Origin: a virus
Virus record (IMG/VR): IMGVR_UViG_3300042887_000976
Coordinates: 1 to 64,000 of that record
Strand: one strand, 5' to 3'
Length of the DNA stretch: 64,000 nucleotides
Position numbers and translations under genes: made by a program. Under the pieces are notes generated by a model that made no database searches, had not been told where the DNA came from, and worked only from the letters and a program-made list of their open reading frames with translations. Below are positions 38,779-47,838 of the stretch, piece by piece (the stretch's first letter is position 1; every line of letters begins with the position of its first letter).

Positions 38779-38784
38779 TATACT
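38779..38784 (+). promoter_or_regulatory. Leaderless -10 box for the + strand cassette
   Basis: TATACT lies 6 bp before the ATG at 38791, so transcription would start at or very near the ATG, and no Shine-Dalgarno sequence is present. This geometry is typical of leaderless actinobacterial mRNAs. It overlaps the divergent initiator promoter. Confidence 0.6.
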
Positions 38785-38790
38785 GGTTAA

Positions 38791-39039
38791 ATGACTCAAG
38801 AGCCAGAATCTATTGATGTTACCCAAGATGGTGATGTTCACCACCTTGAAGATACGGGTGTAACCAAAGGGATTAACTTCCTTAACTACCACGTTTTTAA
38901 CAGTGGTGGCAAGCACCTTATGACTGGTACCGCTTTAGGTAAACGTAACCTTGAATTCCGCCGAGCAGAAGCCACATCGGGTGGCTGGCACTTTAAAGAG
39001 TGCACAGGCGATAACTGCAATCATGAAAGTCCTGAATAA
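38791..39039 (+). CDS. Hypothetical protein, first gene of + cassette
   Basis: 82 residues, with VHHLEDTGVTKGINFLNY and a C-terminal ECTGDNCNH. Family unknown. Probably translated from a leaderless transcript (see the -10 at 38779). Ends in TAATG with the next gene. Confidence 0.6.
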   Translation: MTQEPESIDVTQDGDVHHLEDTGVTKGINFLNYHVFNSGGKHLMTGTALGKRNLEFRRAEATSGGWHFKECTGDNCNHESPE

Positions 39040-39206
39040 TGGCTAGTAAAAAAGAAGTATGGGATAAACCAGACCCATCTAAAAAAGATAAGAAGTTGAC
39101 TCCTGAGCAGAAGTCCGAGGCTAAAGCCCGTGCCAAAGCAGCAGGTCGTCCTTACCCCAATCTCGTAGACAACATGGCTGTGTCTAAGAAAGATAAAAAG
39201 AAGTAA
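39039..39206 (+). CDS. Small lysine-rich protein
   Basis: 55 residues: MASKKEVWDKPDPSKKDKKL, then AKARAKAAGRPYPNL and KKDKKK at the end. Highly basic; possibly DNA binding. TAATG junctions. Confidence 0.55.
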   Translation: MASKKEVWDKPDPSKKDKKLTPEQKSEAKARAKAAGRPYPNLVDNMAVSKKDKKK

Positions 39207-39475
39207 TGGCTGCAAAGAAGCGAGACCCACGCTTGGAGCGTGCAGGTGTATCAGGTTTCAACAAACCAAAAGCAACACCTGACCATCCAACCAAATCACA
39301 TATTGTTGTGGCTAAACAAGGCGACCAGATTAAGACCATCCGTTTTGGTCAGCAAGGTGTAGAAGGTTCACCTGATGGTTCTGCACGCAACAAAGCATTT
39401 AAAGACCGACATGCCAAGAACATTGCCAAAGGCAAGATGAGCGCTGCTTATTGGGCAAATAAGGAGAAATGGTGA
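39206..39475 (+). CDS. DUF6321-type basic protein
   Basis: 89 residues. Begins MAAKKRDPRLERAGVSGFNK and ends with RFGQQGVEG...AKNIAKGKMSAAYWANK, the core of a family (DUF6321) common in phages. Role unknown; basic. It overlaps the dps start by 7 nt. Confidence 0.7.
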   Translation: MAAKKRDPRLERAGVSGFNKPKATPDHPTKSHIVVAKQGDQIKTIRFGQQGVEGSPDGSARNKAFKDRHAKNIAKGKMSAAYWANKEKW

Positions 39476-39906
39476 GCACATTAACTAACGACCTAAAGAC
39501 ACTGTTATCTGATTCGGTAACAATGTACTTTGTTGCCCATGGTTACCATTGGAACGTAGAAGGTTCCGATTTCAGTCAATACCATTCTTTGTTTGCGGAC
39601 ATTTATGAAGATGTGTATTCCAGCATTGACCCCATTGCTGAAAACCTTCGTAAACTGGATGAGTATGCACCGTTCACTCTAAGCAAGTTCATTGACCTCA
39701 GAACGGTTGAAAGTGTTGAAGTGGCACCTAACCCCAAAGCAATGGCAAAAGCCCTGCTAAAAGTTAACGAGGGTGTTCTCGTAACAATTGGCAAGGCGTT
39801 TGCTTCGGCTACTAAAGCCAATGAACAGGGTATTGCTAATTTCTTGGCAGAGCGTGAAGACATGCACAAGAAATGGCAGTGGCAGTTGACTGCCTCCACT
39901 AAGTAA
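39469..39906 (+). CDS. dps: Dps/ferritin-like protein
   Basis: 145 residues. FVAHGYHWNVEGSDFSQYHSLFADIYEDVYSSIDPIAENLR has the Dps ferroxidase layout (H, D, E of the di-iron site at the dimer interface) followed by the helices of a four-helix bundle. Dps proteins store iron and protect DNA from oxidation. ATG overlaps the upstream stop. An unusual phage gene; ends convergent with the 39.9-40.7 kb gene. Confidence 0.8.
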   Translation: MVSTLTNDLKTLLSDSVTMYFVAHGYHWNVEGSDFSQYHSLFADIYEDVYSSIDPIAENLRKLDEYAPFTLSKFIDLRTVESVEVAPNPKAMAKALLKVNEGVLVTIGKAFASATKANEQGIANFLAEREDMHKKWQWQLTASTK

Positions 39907-40659
39907 CTAAGCGGTTTTTAACTCTTCAATAAACCACTTAACCAAGATTGGTGGAAGTGGGTGAGTATGTACTTCACCATTTTGAAGCCATGTAAAGAAA
40001 CCATTTCCAATCTCTTGGGACTCATGTACATCAGCAACCACAATGGGTTCATCTTCTACTAAGACATCTACTAACTCTTGTTTAGACATCCCACTTGCGT
40101 CAGCAATTCCTTGTGCAAAAGCAGCCTTCTTCAAAAGACCAATAGTCATGTCGCCCAATTCATCACGAGTAAGTGGTTCTAATTCCACCTCTGCTTTTGG
40201 TGTCGGTGTTTCTGTAATGGTCGGTTCTTCAACTGTAGCCTCAACCACAAATGGAGTAAGACCATTACTAAGTTCCAAAACGTTAACTCCCAAATCAGTC
40301 GCAGCAACTACTAACCGATTCATGCGCCGTTCGTCTACATCATCCCAAAGGATAAGAAGAGTGCCAGCATTAGCGGCAAGTTCTTTGATGATAGTAACGT
40401 CTGCGGAGTCTCCACCGTCCACAATGTAATCGGCTGTTTCAACAAGCACCTTTGGTGCTGAACCATTTTGAGATACTGCCAAGAATGGGATGTTATTATC
40501 CAGCACGTATGTGTACACACGCTTCTCAGATTCTGAAGCGCCCTTACGGCAGTTCAAATACAGAATGTGGTCGGCATCATTGCTGTAAATGTCTTTTAAG
40601 CAATCTTCAATAATGTTTTCTGGGTGTTCGCCACCGCCTACAATTCCATAATGTGTCAT
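39907..40659 (-). CDS. Hypothetical protein with SAP-like C-terminal domain
   Basis: 250 residues. An N-terminal Rossmann-like part (YGIVGGGEHPENIIEDCL) is followed by an acidic linker with a box-encoded TITET, then IGLLKKAAFAQGIADASGMSKQELVDVL, like a SAP or Rho-N domain, and an exposed C-terminus. Convergent and directly adjoining the dps stop. Confidence 0.6.
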   Translation of the reverse strand: MTHYGIVGGGEHPENIIEDCLKDIYSNDADHILYLNCRKGASESEKRVYTYVLDNNIPFLAVSQNGSAPKVLVETADYIVDGGDSADVTIIKELAANAGTLLILWDDVDERRMNRLVVAATDLGVNVLELSNGLTPFVVEATVEEPTITETPTPKAEVELEPLTRDELGDMTIGLLKKAAFAQGIADASGMSKQELVDVLVEDEPIVVADVHESQEIGNGFFTWLQNGEVHTHPLPPILVKWFIEELKTA

Positions 40660-40662
40660 TTT

Positions 40663-40917
40663 TTACCTCAATACTTTTCGTTGTGTCATGTCCCCCACAA
40701 GCACTAGCAAGCGGAGGAACGCATGCACTGTACCAGCAAGGGTAGCAATTGCACAACCTGCAACAAAGATATTAGGTAGACCTAACACAAGTGCAAGTAT
40801 AAAACTGACCAAAAGGGAGAAAATTACCTTTACCCAAGGCATGGCTTCTTTAGGTGTGAGCGTGTCCAACACATGTGTAATTTTGTAAACTGCTAGTGCT
40901 CCAAGTATATAATCCAT
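40663..40917 (-). CDS. Small membrane protein, possible holin
   Basis: 84 residues with three hydrophobic stretches (YILGALAVYKITHVL; VKVIFSLLVSFILALVLGL; VAGCAIATLAGTVHAFLRLLVLV) and a basic C-terminus (TQRKVLR). Size and layout fit a phage holin, but it sits apart from the lytic enzyme. Tentative. Confidence 0.55.
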   Translation of the reverse strand: MDYILGALAVYKITHVLDTLTPKEAMPWVKVIFSLLVSFILALVLGLPNIFVAGCAIATLAGTVHAFLRLLVLVGDMTQRKVLR

Positions 40918-40920
40918 TTT

Positions 40921-42594
40921 TTACTTTCCGTAGTAGTAGTTCCATACTATGTCTATTTGGTCTTTAATGGTTACAGGCGCAATATAATTTATAATGATGT
41001 CTCTGGTAACCGTGTTGATTTTTTGGTAATCAAGCATGTAATACGAAAAAGAGTTTTTTGCTGTACCGTGCCAACGATAGTCTGAAATACCTGTACCGAT
41101 TCCAGAAGCGGCTGGAAGCAAACCACCTTCACGGGTATTACCATCAAAGTATGAGCCAACAGAGAAGGGTTCTACTAGCCAGTTTGTTAATGTCACAATG
41201 GCATTAGCAGCAAGAGTAAAATACAACACAGGTACAAGGTTAACAGTTGTTTCGCTTGTACTGTTATACGGAATTTCGTAACGTTCTTCAAGAGGGTTAA
41301 ACGTGTCTACAGGAAGTTTTTGTTGTGTGGTATTCCAAGTGTCATAAAGGATGTTTGATGGCACAGACCCTCCAGAAACATTAGATTCCCATGATGACAT
41401 TTTGTCAGTTGTAGCAAGATGAAAATTATTAAAAGAAGCGCCAGCCGTTTGAGTGCTTGTAAAGTTAGTGTAAAGGTCACCCGCTGGGTAATAAGGAAAG
41501 GCTGTACGTTGGTACACCAAAACATCTATAGTTCCAGTTCCCACATTCTTTACGGTAAGTGTAGAACCATTGGTAGTTACAGATGCCCCAGTTGTACTGG
41601 TTGTACCATACGAGTAAACACCCCAAGTAGCAGAACGTGTTAAAGAGGTTTTGAAAATAGCGCCCGTACCAGTTGTGGTTGCTACCACAGCCTGATTGAA
41701 CGTTGGGTCAGCAGCAAAGTTAACTCTTTGAGAATGTACTTTAAAAGTATAAGAAGCGCCAGCGCCTGTCCCTGTTGTTTCATAACTAATAGCACAACCA
41801 GTTAACGCTGAAAGGTAATAAGAAATACTTTCAATAGTTCCTTTTCGGCGGCGAATATAACCAATGTTATTAAGAAGGTTACGAACTCTTGTAGTGCCAA
41901 CAATATCAATGCTTGTTTCTAATCCTAGTTGTGTTGCAAGTTCGTGTAATGCTGGGGTTACAGCAAGTTCAGGGTCAATAGACAGGGGTATTGTTTCAAT
42001 AAGCGTTCGTGTTTTATCTATTTCCCACCCAAACAACTCTAAAAAATTGTAAAGAGGATTACCTTCTTGGTTAGCGTCTAAAATTCTGTAATACTCAGGA
42101 ATACGTGCCCAAAGGTTGTCTATAGAATTATAAGCAATAGGTATTTGAATGTAAAGTTTTGCTACTCGTTCATACCAAGTTGTTCCTGCAAAATCTGAAT
42201 ATTGAATAAACAACGAATAGTAAACCCACCTACCTGGTGAAACTCTAATTGTGTCATATATTGAAAGTACATCATTACGACTATCTTTATAAATCTGTGC
42301 GCCATCTTTAATGGTAAGTGGTTCACCTGTAGTAGAGGCTACTATTGCCATAGATATAGGTGCCGCTGATTCACCTGCTGGTAAAGAAGTTTGAAATGTA
42401 AAAGAAAAATCCCAAGAAAGCGTTAATTTGTCAGTATCAATAATATTGGCAGTAAACAAGTTAGCATCTGCATCGCCTACATTTGCTAACGAAACGTATG
42501 CGTCTGACCGCAGGGCCGTGTCTTCACCCGTACCTTGAAGGAACGAACCATAACCTGCACTAAGTTTTCTAAGAGTAAAGGAAGTAGTTGTCAT
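40921..42594 (-). CDS. Baseplate/tail protein, P2 gpI-like
   Basis: 557 residues. The middle has LYNFLELFGWEIDKTRTLIETIP and ATQLGLETSIDIVGTTRVRNLL, like the gpI tail protein family; then a domain of strands. It would join baseplate wedge to tail fibre. It overlaps the J-like gene by 1 nt. Other possibilities: another wedge protein. Confidence 0.7.
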   Translation of the reverse strand: MTTTSFTLRKLSAGYGSFLQGTGEDTALRSDAYVSLANVGDADANLFTANIIDTDKLTLSWDFSFTFQTSLPAGESAAPISMAIVASTTGEPLTIKDGAQIYKDSRNDVLSIYDTIRVSPGRWVYYSLFIQYSDFAGTTWYERVAKLYIQIPIAYNSIDNLWARIPEYYRILDANQEGNPLYNFLELFGWEIDKTRTLIETIPLSIDPELAVTPALHELATQLGLETSIDIVGTTRVRNLLNNIGYIRRRKGTIESISYYLSALTGCAISYETTGTGAGASYTFKVHSQRVNFAADPTFNQAVVATTTGTGAIFKTSLTRSATWGVYSYGTTSTTGASVTTNGSTLTVKNVGTGTIDVLVYQRTAFPYYPAGDLYTNFTSTQTAGASFNNFHLATTDKMSSWESNVSGGSVPSNILYDTWNTTQQKLPVDTFNPLEERYEIPYNSTSETTVNLVPVLYFTLAANAIVTLTNWLVEPFSVGSYFDGNTREGGLLPAASGIGTGISDYRWHGTAKNSFSYYMLDYQKINTVTRDIIINYIAPVTIKDQIDIVWNYYYGK

Positions 42595-44117
42595 TATGCG
42601 CCAACCACACCACCTGTAATGCCACTTAAATCGTAGTCAACGGCTTTCTTTAAAAGACTTGTAGGTGCAGCAGTTATTTTGTTTCCTGAAGCAATAGCAA
42701 CTCCTGATGAAGTGTTAAACCTTGAAATGCTTACGTAATCTACACCTTCTACATTCATAATTAATTTATAGATTTCTCCAAGAGATAAAACTTGTCCAAA
42801 ATACACTGCATCAAATTCAAAAATAGTATCAAGAGCAGCAGTTACTGCATCTCTAACTGAACGTTGTACATAACCGTCTTTAACTACTACATTTGCAGTA
42901 ATGTAAACAGAAGTTAAATCCACAGAACTTGCTGCTGTAGCACTCGCACCAAGCATTATTTTTGGTTCAAAATACGTAATTGCATTTGTTTGTATGTTTG
43001 CTGGAATACTAATTGTTGAACCAAATGAAGGAAGTAAATAGTCAGTTTGAAAAGGCACTGCATAAAGTGTGACTGTACTGCCAGCATTTGAAGCAGTTGC
43101 CTTAGAAACACCAGGAATGCGCAATGACAAATCTTTAAAATCTTGTAATGAAACTGCTCTGTCTTGTGTTCTAAGTAACGCAGGTATATTTGCTTTCATA
43201 GAAAGTACGGACTCTGCGTCATAACCACCAACAGCAGCCGTTGAAGAATCTACCTTTACACCTATAGGGGTGTTACTCGCAAAAGCAGTAATTTTGTTTG
43301 CTTTTATGTTGCCATAACTACCAGACGACCTGATATACGAAACTTTAATTTCTGCACCACTTTGTGGAATTTTACCATTAATACCATTACCAAAAACAAT
43401 TTGACTGATATTGTCAGCAGATGTTGCTAATGAAAAAACACGTTCATAAGAAGCCACATCAATCAAACGGTCAACATACCGATAAGAAACTGCTGTAGGT
43501 AAACCATTTACATCTAAAGCACCTTCATATACTAGAACACTTATACTACTTGCTAAAACATTACTGTATCTAAGATTAAATTTTTGATTAGATGTACCAT
43601 TACTAAAGTTTGCACTAATACTAGTTGTATTAGTAGGCGATTCGTTTATAACAGCAATTCCTTCTGTAAGGGGGATGGTTACAGCAGTAGACGATGAAGC
43701 CATAGATGCAGAGGTAGTTGATACAAAATAAACAGTTGTTTCATTATCATTTTGTGCTGGGGCTACAAACGAAGTGTAGGCAGGTATTTCTACAAGTCCT
43801 GTCCAAGCCGCCGTAGAAACTAAAGTAACAGTGGCTTTTGCTGCGTTCATTTTAATAGGTTCGTAATCTACAAGATTTGAAAAAGCAAGTAACGATTCAC
43901 GTTGCGTAGCAGTGCTTACAAAAGTTTCAGCAGCAGCACGGTCTACATAAAAATGAAGAACGTCACCCATGTATGCCCAAAGGTCTACAAGCATTACACC
44001 AAAATCTGAGGTGGAACGAGTATTCCAAGAAGCCCCAATAGGGAGTTCAGCGGCACGTGACAATAAGTCTTCTTTAATAGAATAATAATCACGGCTTGTA
44101 TAATCAAAAATTGGCAT
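42594..44117 (-). CDS. Baseplate J-like protein
   Basis: 507 residues. DYYSIKEDLLSRAAELPIGASW, LVDLWAYMGDVLHFYVDRAAAETFVSTATQRESLLAFSNLVDYEP and GGYDAESVLSMKANIPALLRT match the gp6/J baseplate wedge family. Together with the gp25-like gene it forms the wedge. Confidence 0.85.
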   Translation of the reverse strand: MPIFDYTSRDYYSIKEDLLSRAAELPIGASWNTRSTSDFGVMLVDLWAYMGDVLHFYVDRAAAETFVSTATQRESLLAFSNLVDYEPIKMNAAKATVTLVSTAAWTGLVEIPAYTSFVAPAQNDNETTVYFVSTTSASMASSSTAVTIPLTEGIAVINESPTNTTSISANFSNGTSNQKFNLRYSNVLASSISVLVYEGALDVNGLPTAVSYRYVDRLIDVASYERVFSLATSADNISQIVFGNGINGKIPQSGAEIKVSYIRSSGSYGNIKANKITAFASNTPIGVKVDSSTAAVGGYDAESVLSMKANIPALLRTQDRAVSLQDFKDLSLRIPGVSKATASNAGSTVTLYAVPFQTDYLLPSFGSTISIPANIQTNAITYFEPKIMLGASATAASSVDLTSVYITANVVVKDGYVQRSVRDAVTAALDTIFEFDAVYFGQVLSLGEIYKLIMNVEGVDYVSISRFNTSSGVAIASGNKITAAPTSLLKKAVDYDLSGITGGVVGA

Positions 44118-44129
44118 ATCTATATCCTA

Positions 44130-44519
44130 CTAAAAATCGGAACTTACATTAAAAGTAAAAGTTGTAATTGAATTTGTGGTAGGTAAAGAATACACCACAG
44201 TTATAGCAATTGTACTGTCTTCTACAAAGGCTGTTTGAATAAGGTCTTCTTGAGCAATTGATATGTCTAACACGCTACCAGTATCAAGAACTTCATTAAT
44301 TTTTACAAGTGCTTCTGATTTAAAATCATCAAAAAGTAGGCTGTCTATGGACTCATACAAAAGCGACTGTATACCTACCCCATAACTAGTATTAATAGCC
44401 CTTTCGGCACTATTTGTGATTAACACATCTACAATTTTATTTTGGGTAATAATAGCAATATCTGAGGATTCACTGACTCCCCCATTACTAAATGAAAATG
44501 GAATATTAATTGATTTCAT
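44130..44519 (-). CDS. gp25-like baseplate wedge protein
   Basis: 129 residues. INIPFSFSNGGVSESSDIAI, VLITNSAERAINTSYGVGIQ and helical middle match the gp25/IraD family that completes the wedge. Located immediately upstream of J, as in myoviruses. Confidence 0.8.
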   Translation of the reverse strand: MKSINIPFSFSNGGVSESSDIAIITQNKIVDVLITNSAERAINTSYGVGIQSLLYESIDSLLFDDFKSEALVKINEVLDTGSVLDISIAQEDLIQTAFVEDSTIAITVVYSLPTTNSITTFTFNVSSDF

Positions 44520-44528
44520 AATAACTCG

Positions 44529-45701
44529 CTAACTGTATATAACCGCAGAATGCGTAGAGGAAACCCAAACATCAGAAACCAATGAAGAGGTAGGAGGTTC
44601 TACAAATGTTTCTACAGTATTAGATACAGGAGTTGTTGTAGTTGTACCATCTGTAGCAATCATCAATGTAGTAAATAATTCTGATTTAGTAAGTTCATGT
44701 TTAGCAGACTTTACATACCAAAAACCATCTAATTTAGAATTATATTTGTCTACTTTAACAATGCTTCCAGGGCGTAGTTCAGGGCTACTTGTAACTACAA
44801 CTTTTGCAGTATTTGAAAACTTTCTACGAAGAGCACCTTCTACTATACGTTTTCCCATTTCATAGTTGTCAACATTAATATTTAACGTGTCAGTAAATAA
44901 AGATTCTAAAGAATTACTTAACCCAGAAGTATCATCAGTTATAGAACTGGATAGGCTCATTAGTAATCCATCTTTATCTAGAATATGCAAAGTATCAGAA
45001 GTTCTTGTTGCAGAAGTAGTAACAGCACCAATACGTCCTTCAAAACTAATTATTTGTCCGTAAGTTGGTACAACATTTCCATATGAACCTGTAATGCTTT
45101 TTAAAACAGCATAAGAAATGTTTCTACCAAATAATTTATAAGGGTCCCAAATATGAAGATTAGTTCCTGTAATGGTTATTGAGTATCCAAGTTTTTTGCA
45201 TGCGTCAACAAGAAACGACCAATCAGATTGGTTAGTTTGGACTAACCTAGTAAACCTGTATGAATCTTTAGGAACTGCAACAGATAACTTGTAGGTGTCT
45301 GCAATACTTACAGCAATGTCTGAAATAGTTACATTTTCCCAAGATTTAGATTTTTTAGATTTCATGATGTAACTAGAACTCATGCAATACATGCGGGTAA
45401 TTTGAAATGAACTGTGGTTTACAAGACCGTCATGAGTAACAGATGTAGGTTCTAAAAAAACAATGTACCCAACAAAATTAATACCTGTTACACCATCAAA
45501 ATCAATTTTAATGCTTATAGGTTTATCAATGTAATCAGAAACTGTTTCTGGGTTTATACCACTAATATCAATAGTTACTAATGTATGTTTGTTTTCTTCT
45601 TCTTCAATAGTAACACGTTGCATTTGGGTATAGTCCGTAGGGACTTTGTCAATGCTTATATCAACAGTAGGAGATAAAGGAGATGCAGACTTAAAAATCA
45701 T
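44529..45701 (-). CDS. Tail hub protein (phage late control D / gp27-like)
   Basis: 390 residues. PTDYTQMQRVTIEEEENKHTL, then SYRFTRLVQTNQSDWSFLVDACKKLGY, AVVVTS..RPGSIVKVDKY and WYVKSAKHEL follow the gpD/gp27 pattern (hub beta-barrels). It would bridge tail tube and spike. Confidence 0.8.
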   Translation of the reverse strand: MIFKSASPLSPTVDISIDKVPTDYTQMQRVTIEEEENKHTLVTIDISGINPETVSDYIDKPISIKIDFDGVTGINFVGYIVFLEPTSVTHDGLVNHSSFQITRMYCMSSSYIMKSKKSKSWENVTISDIAVSIADTYKLSVAVPKDSYRFTRLVQTNQSDWSFLVDACKKLGYSITITGTNLHIWDPYKLFGRNISYAVLKSITGSYGNVVPTYGQIISFEGRIGAVTTSATRTSDTLHILDKDGLLMSLSSSITDDTSGLSNSLESLFTDTLNINVDNYEMGKRIVEGALRRKFSNTAKVVVTSSPELRPGSIVKVDKYNSKLDGFWYVKSAKHELTKSELFTTLMIATDGTTTTTPVSNTVETFVEPPTSSLVSDVWVSSTHSAVIYS

Positions 45702-45958
45702 GGCAATGGAATCACAAGCACTGTCCCAATAGGGATTTGGTCAGGAAATCTAACATACGGGTTTAATCCTGCAATTTTCCAATATTGTGTAGAATCATTT
45801 AAAACACGTGCTGCAATAATATCAAAGGTGTCTCCATATGTAGACACAATAGTGGTAGTACGTTGTGCAGTGTACCTAGCACCTTTTACAGCAATAGGCA
45901 CGGAAACATTATCTTTTGTAGCAACTGATGCTACATAACGGGAATTTGAAAAAATCAT
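45698..45958 (-). CDS. Tail protein X / LysM-type baseplate protein
   Basis: 86 residues. TYGDTFDIIAARVLNDSTQYWKIAGLNPYV and PIGTVLVIPLP is a LysM/gpX-like fold that secures tail hub. Start overlaps the large tail gene by 4 nt. Confidence 0.75.
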   Translation of the reverse strand: MIFSNSRYVASVATKDNVSVPIAVKGARYTAQRTTTIVSTYGDTFDIIAARVLNDSTQYWKIAGLNPYVRFPDQIPIGTVLVIPLP

Positions 45959-47838
45959 CGTCTACCAAATGTTGGGTCGTTAACTGCATTAATACCCTGA
46001 GTATTGGGATTTATTATGTGCCCACTTGCTTTGGTAACACGGTTTTTTACATTATCACCAACTGCTGCTTTTGATTCTGCTGTTATTACAAGAACAAAAA
46101 CAACATAAACTGAGGTGCCAAAATAGGCGCTAGGGGTTTTTAAACGTTCTTCGTCAAGACCTGCTTCGTTTAAAGAAGTACCAAAGTAGTCGTGGTTAAA
46201 CTTCCCAAATGTTTTTTCTTGTTCCCATTTGTCACTGTCTAGTTCTGACCACTCTCGTAACTGTGGGTTTTTCTTAGTATTAATATATCTAAATTCAGAA
46301 GTAGCAATAGGTCGTAAATCTCCTATTACGCCATCAAAATTACCTTTTTCTGCTACTTGAACAATATCATTGGGGTTGTTATATTTTGCTTTGTTAGCGT
46401 CCGCAGCACTATAAATATACATAGTATAAGATTCAATACCAAGATTCATTGCAGTGTCTTGTTCCTGCCGAAATGTTGAACCCGCAGTTAAAATTAGTTT
46501 GTTCCTGAAGGCGGTCTGGAGTACCTCCCCTGGTTGGTAACCAAACTCTAAGTTAGGTATTTGTGAATAGTTATTGTCAATTTTATTTTGATACCGTCTA
46601 TAAAACCAACCATTTAAAGTTTCGTTGTCTTGCCAATTAAGGTCAACTGTAGCCTCTTCGTATTGGGCAAATGTTGGGTATGCATAGTCTACGCCTTCTT
46701 GGATACAAATTACCTGTTCTTTTACAAGTTGTATGCAATCTGCAATATTTTTACTTGTTTCTGCGTCATTTGCAGCATCAGTTTGAAGTGCTTCAGTAAG
46801 TTGTGTGCTAACGTAAGAATCTTTTTTAGCAAAGCCAATGTACATTGCTTGAACACTTAGGGTCACTTGACAAACTGTTGGAACCATGTTTCTACTGAAT
46901 TTATGAAAAGCCACGTTAGAAGCAGTTACAAAACCTTCAACCATAAACAAAGATGAAAAAACAATACGAATAGGCATTGGGTTAAGGAACGCAGAGTTAC
47001 CCAATACTTTGTTAAGACTGTCTGCATATTTAGTGTCTGTACCTGTACCTAAAAAATCTGTGTCTCCATATGGTTGTACAGGCTTTCCATCTTTATCAAG
47101 TTCATCTGAAGGGCGCAATTTTTTGGTTGCCTCCCAGTAAGCCTGAATGCTTCTAATAGAGTCAAATGTGATTGATTGACCAATAATAGAATCAAGTACA
47201 TACAAATCTACAAGTACACCAAGGTCACCTAATTGGTTTTGTTTATAAGCAAGACCACCTGCCTTGAGGTCTGCTCCATAATTAGCAAGGTTTGCTGAAA
47301 GGGCAGATGTTTTTTCAAGTTTTCCATTAGCATTAATGTATTCTTGCGCTGATACTTCGTGTTCACGATTAAACAACAATTGAAATTCAAAACTTGCTTG
47401 ACCTGGAATAGGTTGAAGTAACTGAGTAGGGTCTTGAAGTAGCGGGTTAAGCGTGGTAGTGCTGGCTTGCACTGAACGTAAAATAAGGCTTGGATTAAAC
47501 TGAAAAAAACAACGCCGAGTAGGTGGTGTAATACCTGTATATTTAGTAGTTAGTTGTTTATTTGTTTTAGGGTCTTTTGCTGCATTAATCTGGGTAAGTA
47601 CTTCAGGAAAAATGCCTCTAATAAAACCACGTTGGATATTAGTGTTGGTTTTAGGAGCCCCAGGAACATCATAAACATTTGGTGGAGTTTTACCTGGAAA
47701 ATAAAACTCTGGGTTGTCTTCAGCCGTTCGTGATACTCCACGAGTTTCAGCGCCACTAGTAACTAAATTTAAAAACTGGTCTGAGGAATAGCCAGTTGTG
47801 TTAACATTTGCATTTGTGTTTGGGTTATATGTTGTCAT
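45955..47838 (-). CDS. Tail hub-associated structural protein
   Basis: 627 residues. RRCFFQFNPSLILRSVQAS and GQASFEFQLLFNREHEV are features of phage baseplate hub proteins that combine with LysM-like X; the rest is beta-rich. Role by position between tape measure and X. Confidence 0.65.
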   Translation of the reverse strand: MTTYNPNTNANVNTTGYSSDQFLNLVTSGAETRGVSRTAEDNPEFYFPGKTPPNVYDVPGAPKTNTNIQRGFIRGIFPEVLTQINAAKDPKTNKQLTTKYTGITPPTRRCFFQFNPSLILRSVQASTTTLNPLLQDPTQLLQPIPGQASFEFQLLFNREHEVSAQEYINANGKLEKTSALSANLANYGADLKAGGLAYKQNQLGDLGVLVDLYVLDSIIGQSITFDSIRSIQAYWEATKKLRPSDELDKDGKPVQPYGDTDFLGTGTDTKYADSLNKVLGNSAFLNPMPIRIVFSSLFMVEGFVTASNVAFHKFSRNMVPTVCQVTLSVQAMYIGFAKKDSYVSTQLTEALQTDAANDAETSKNIADCIQLVKEQVICIQEGVDYAYPTFAQYEEATVDLNWQDNETLNGWFYRRYQNKIDNNYSQIPNLEFGYQPGEVLQTAFRNKLILTAGSTFRQEQDTAMNLGIESYTMYIYSAADANKAKYNNPNDIVQVAEKGNFDGVIGDLRPIATSEFRYINTKKNPQLREWSELDSDKWEQEKTFGKFNHDYFGTSLNEAGLDEERLKTPSAYFGTSVYVVFVLVITAESKAAVGDNVKNRVTKASGHIINPNTQGINAVNDPTFGRR

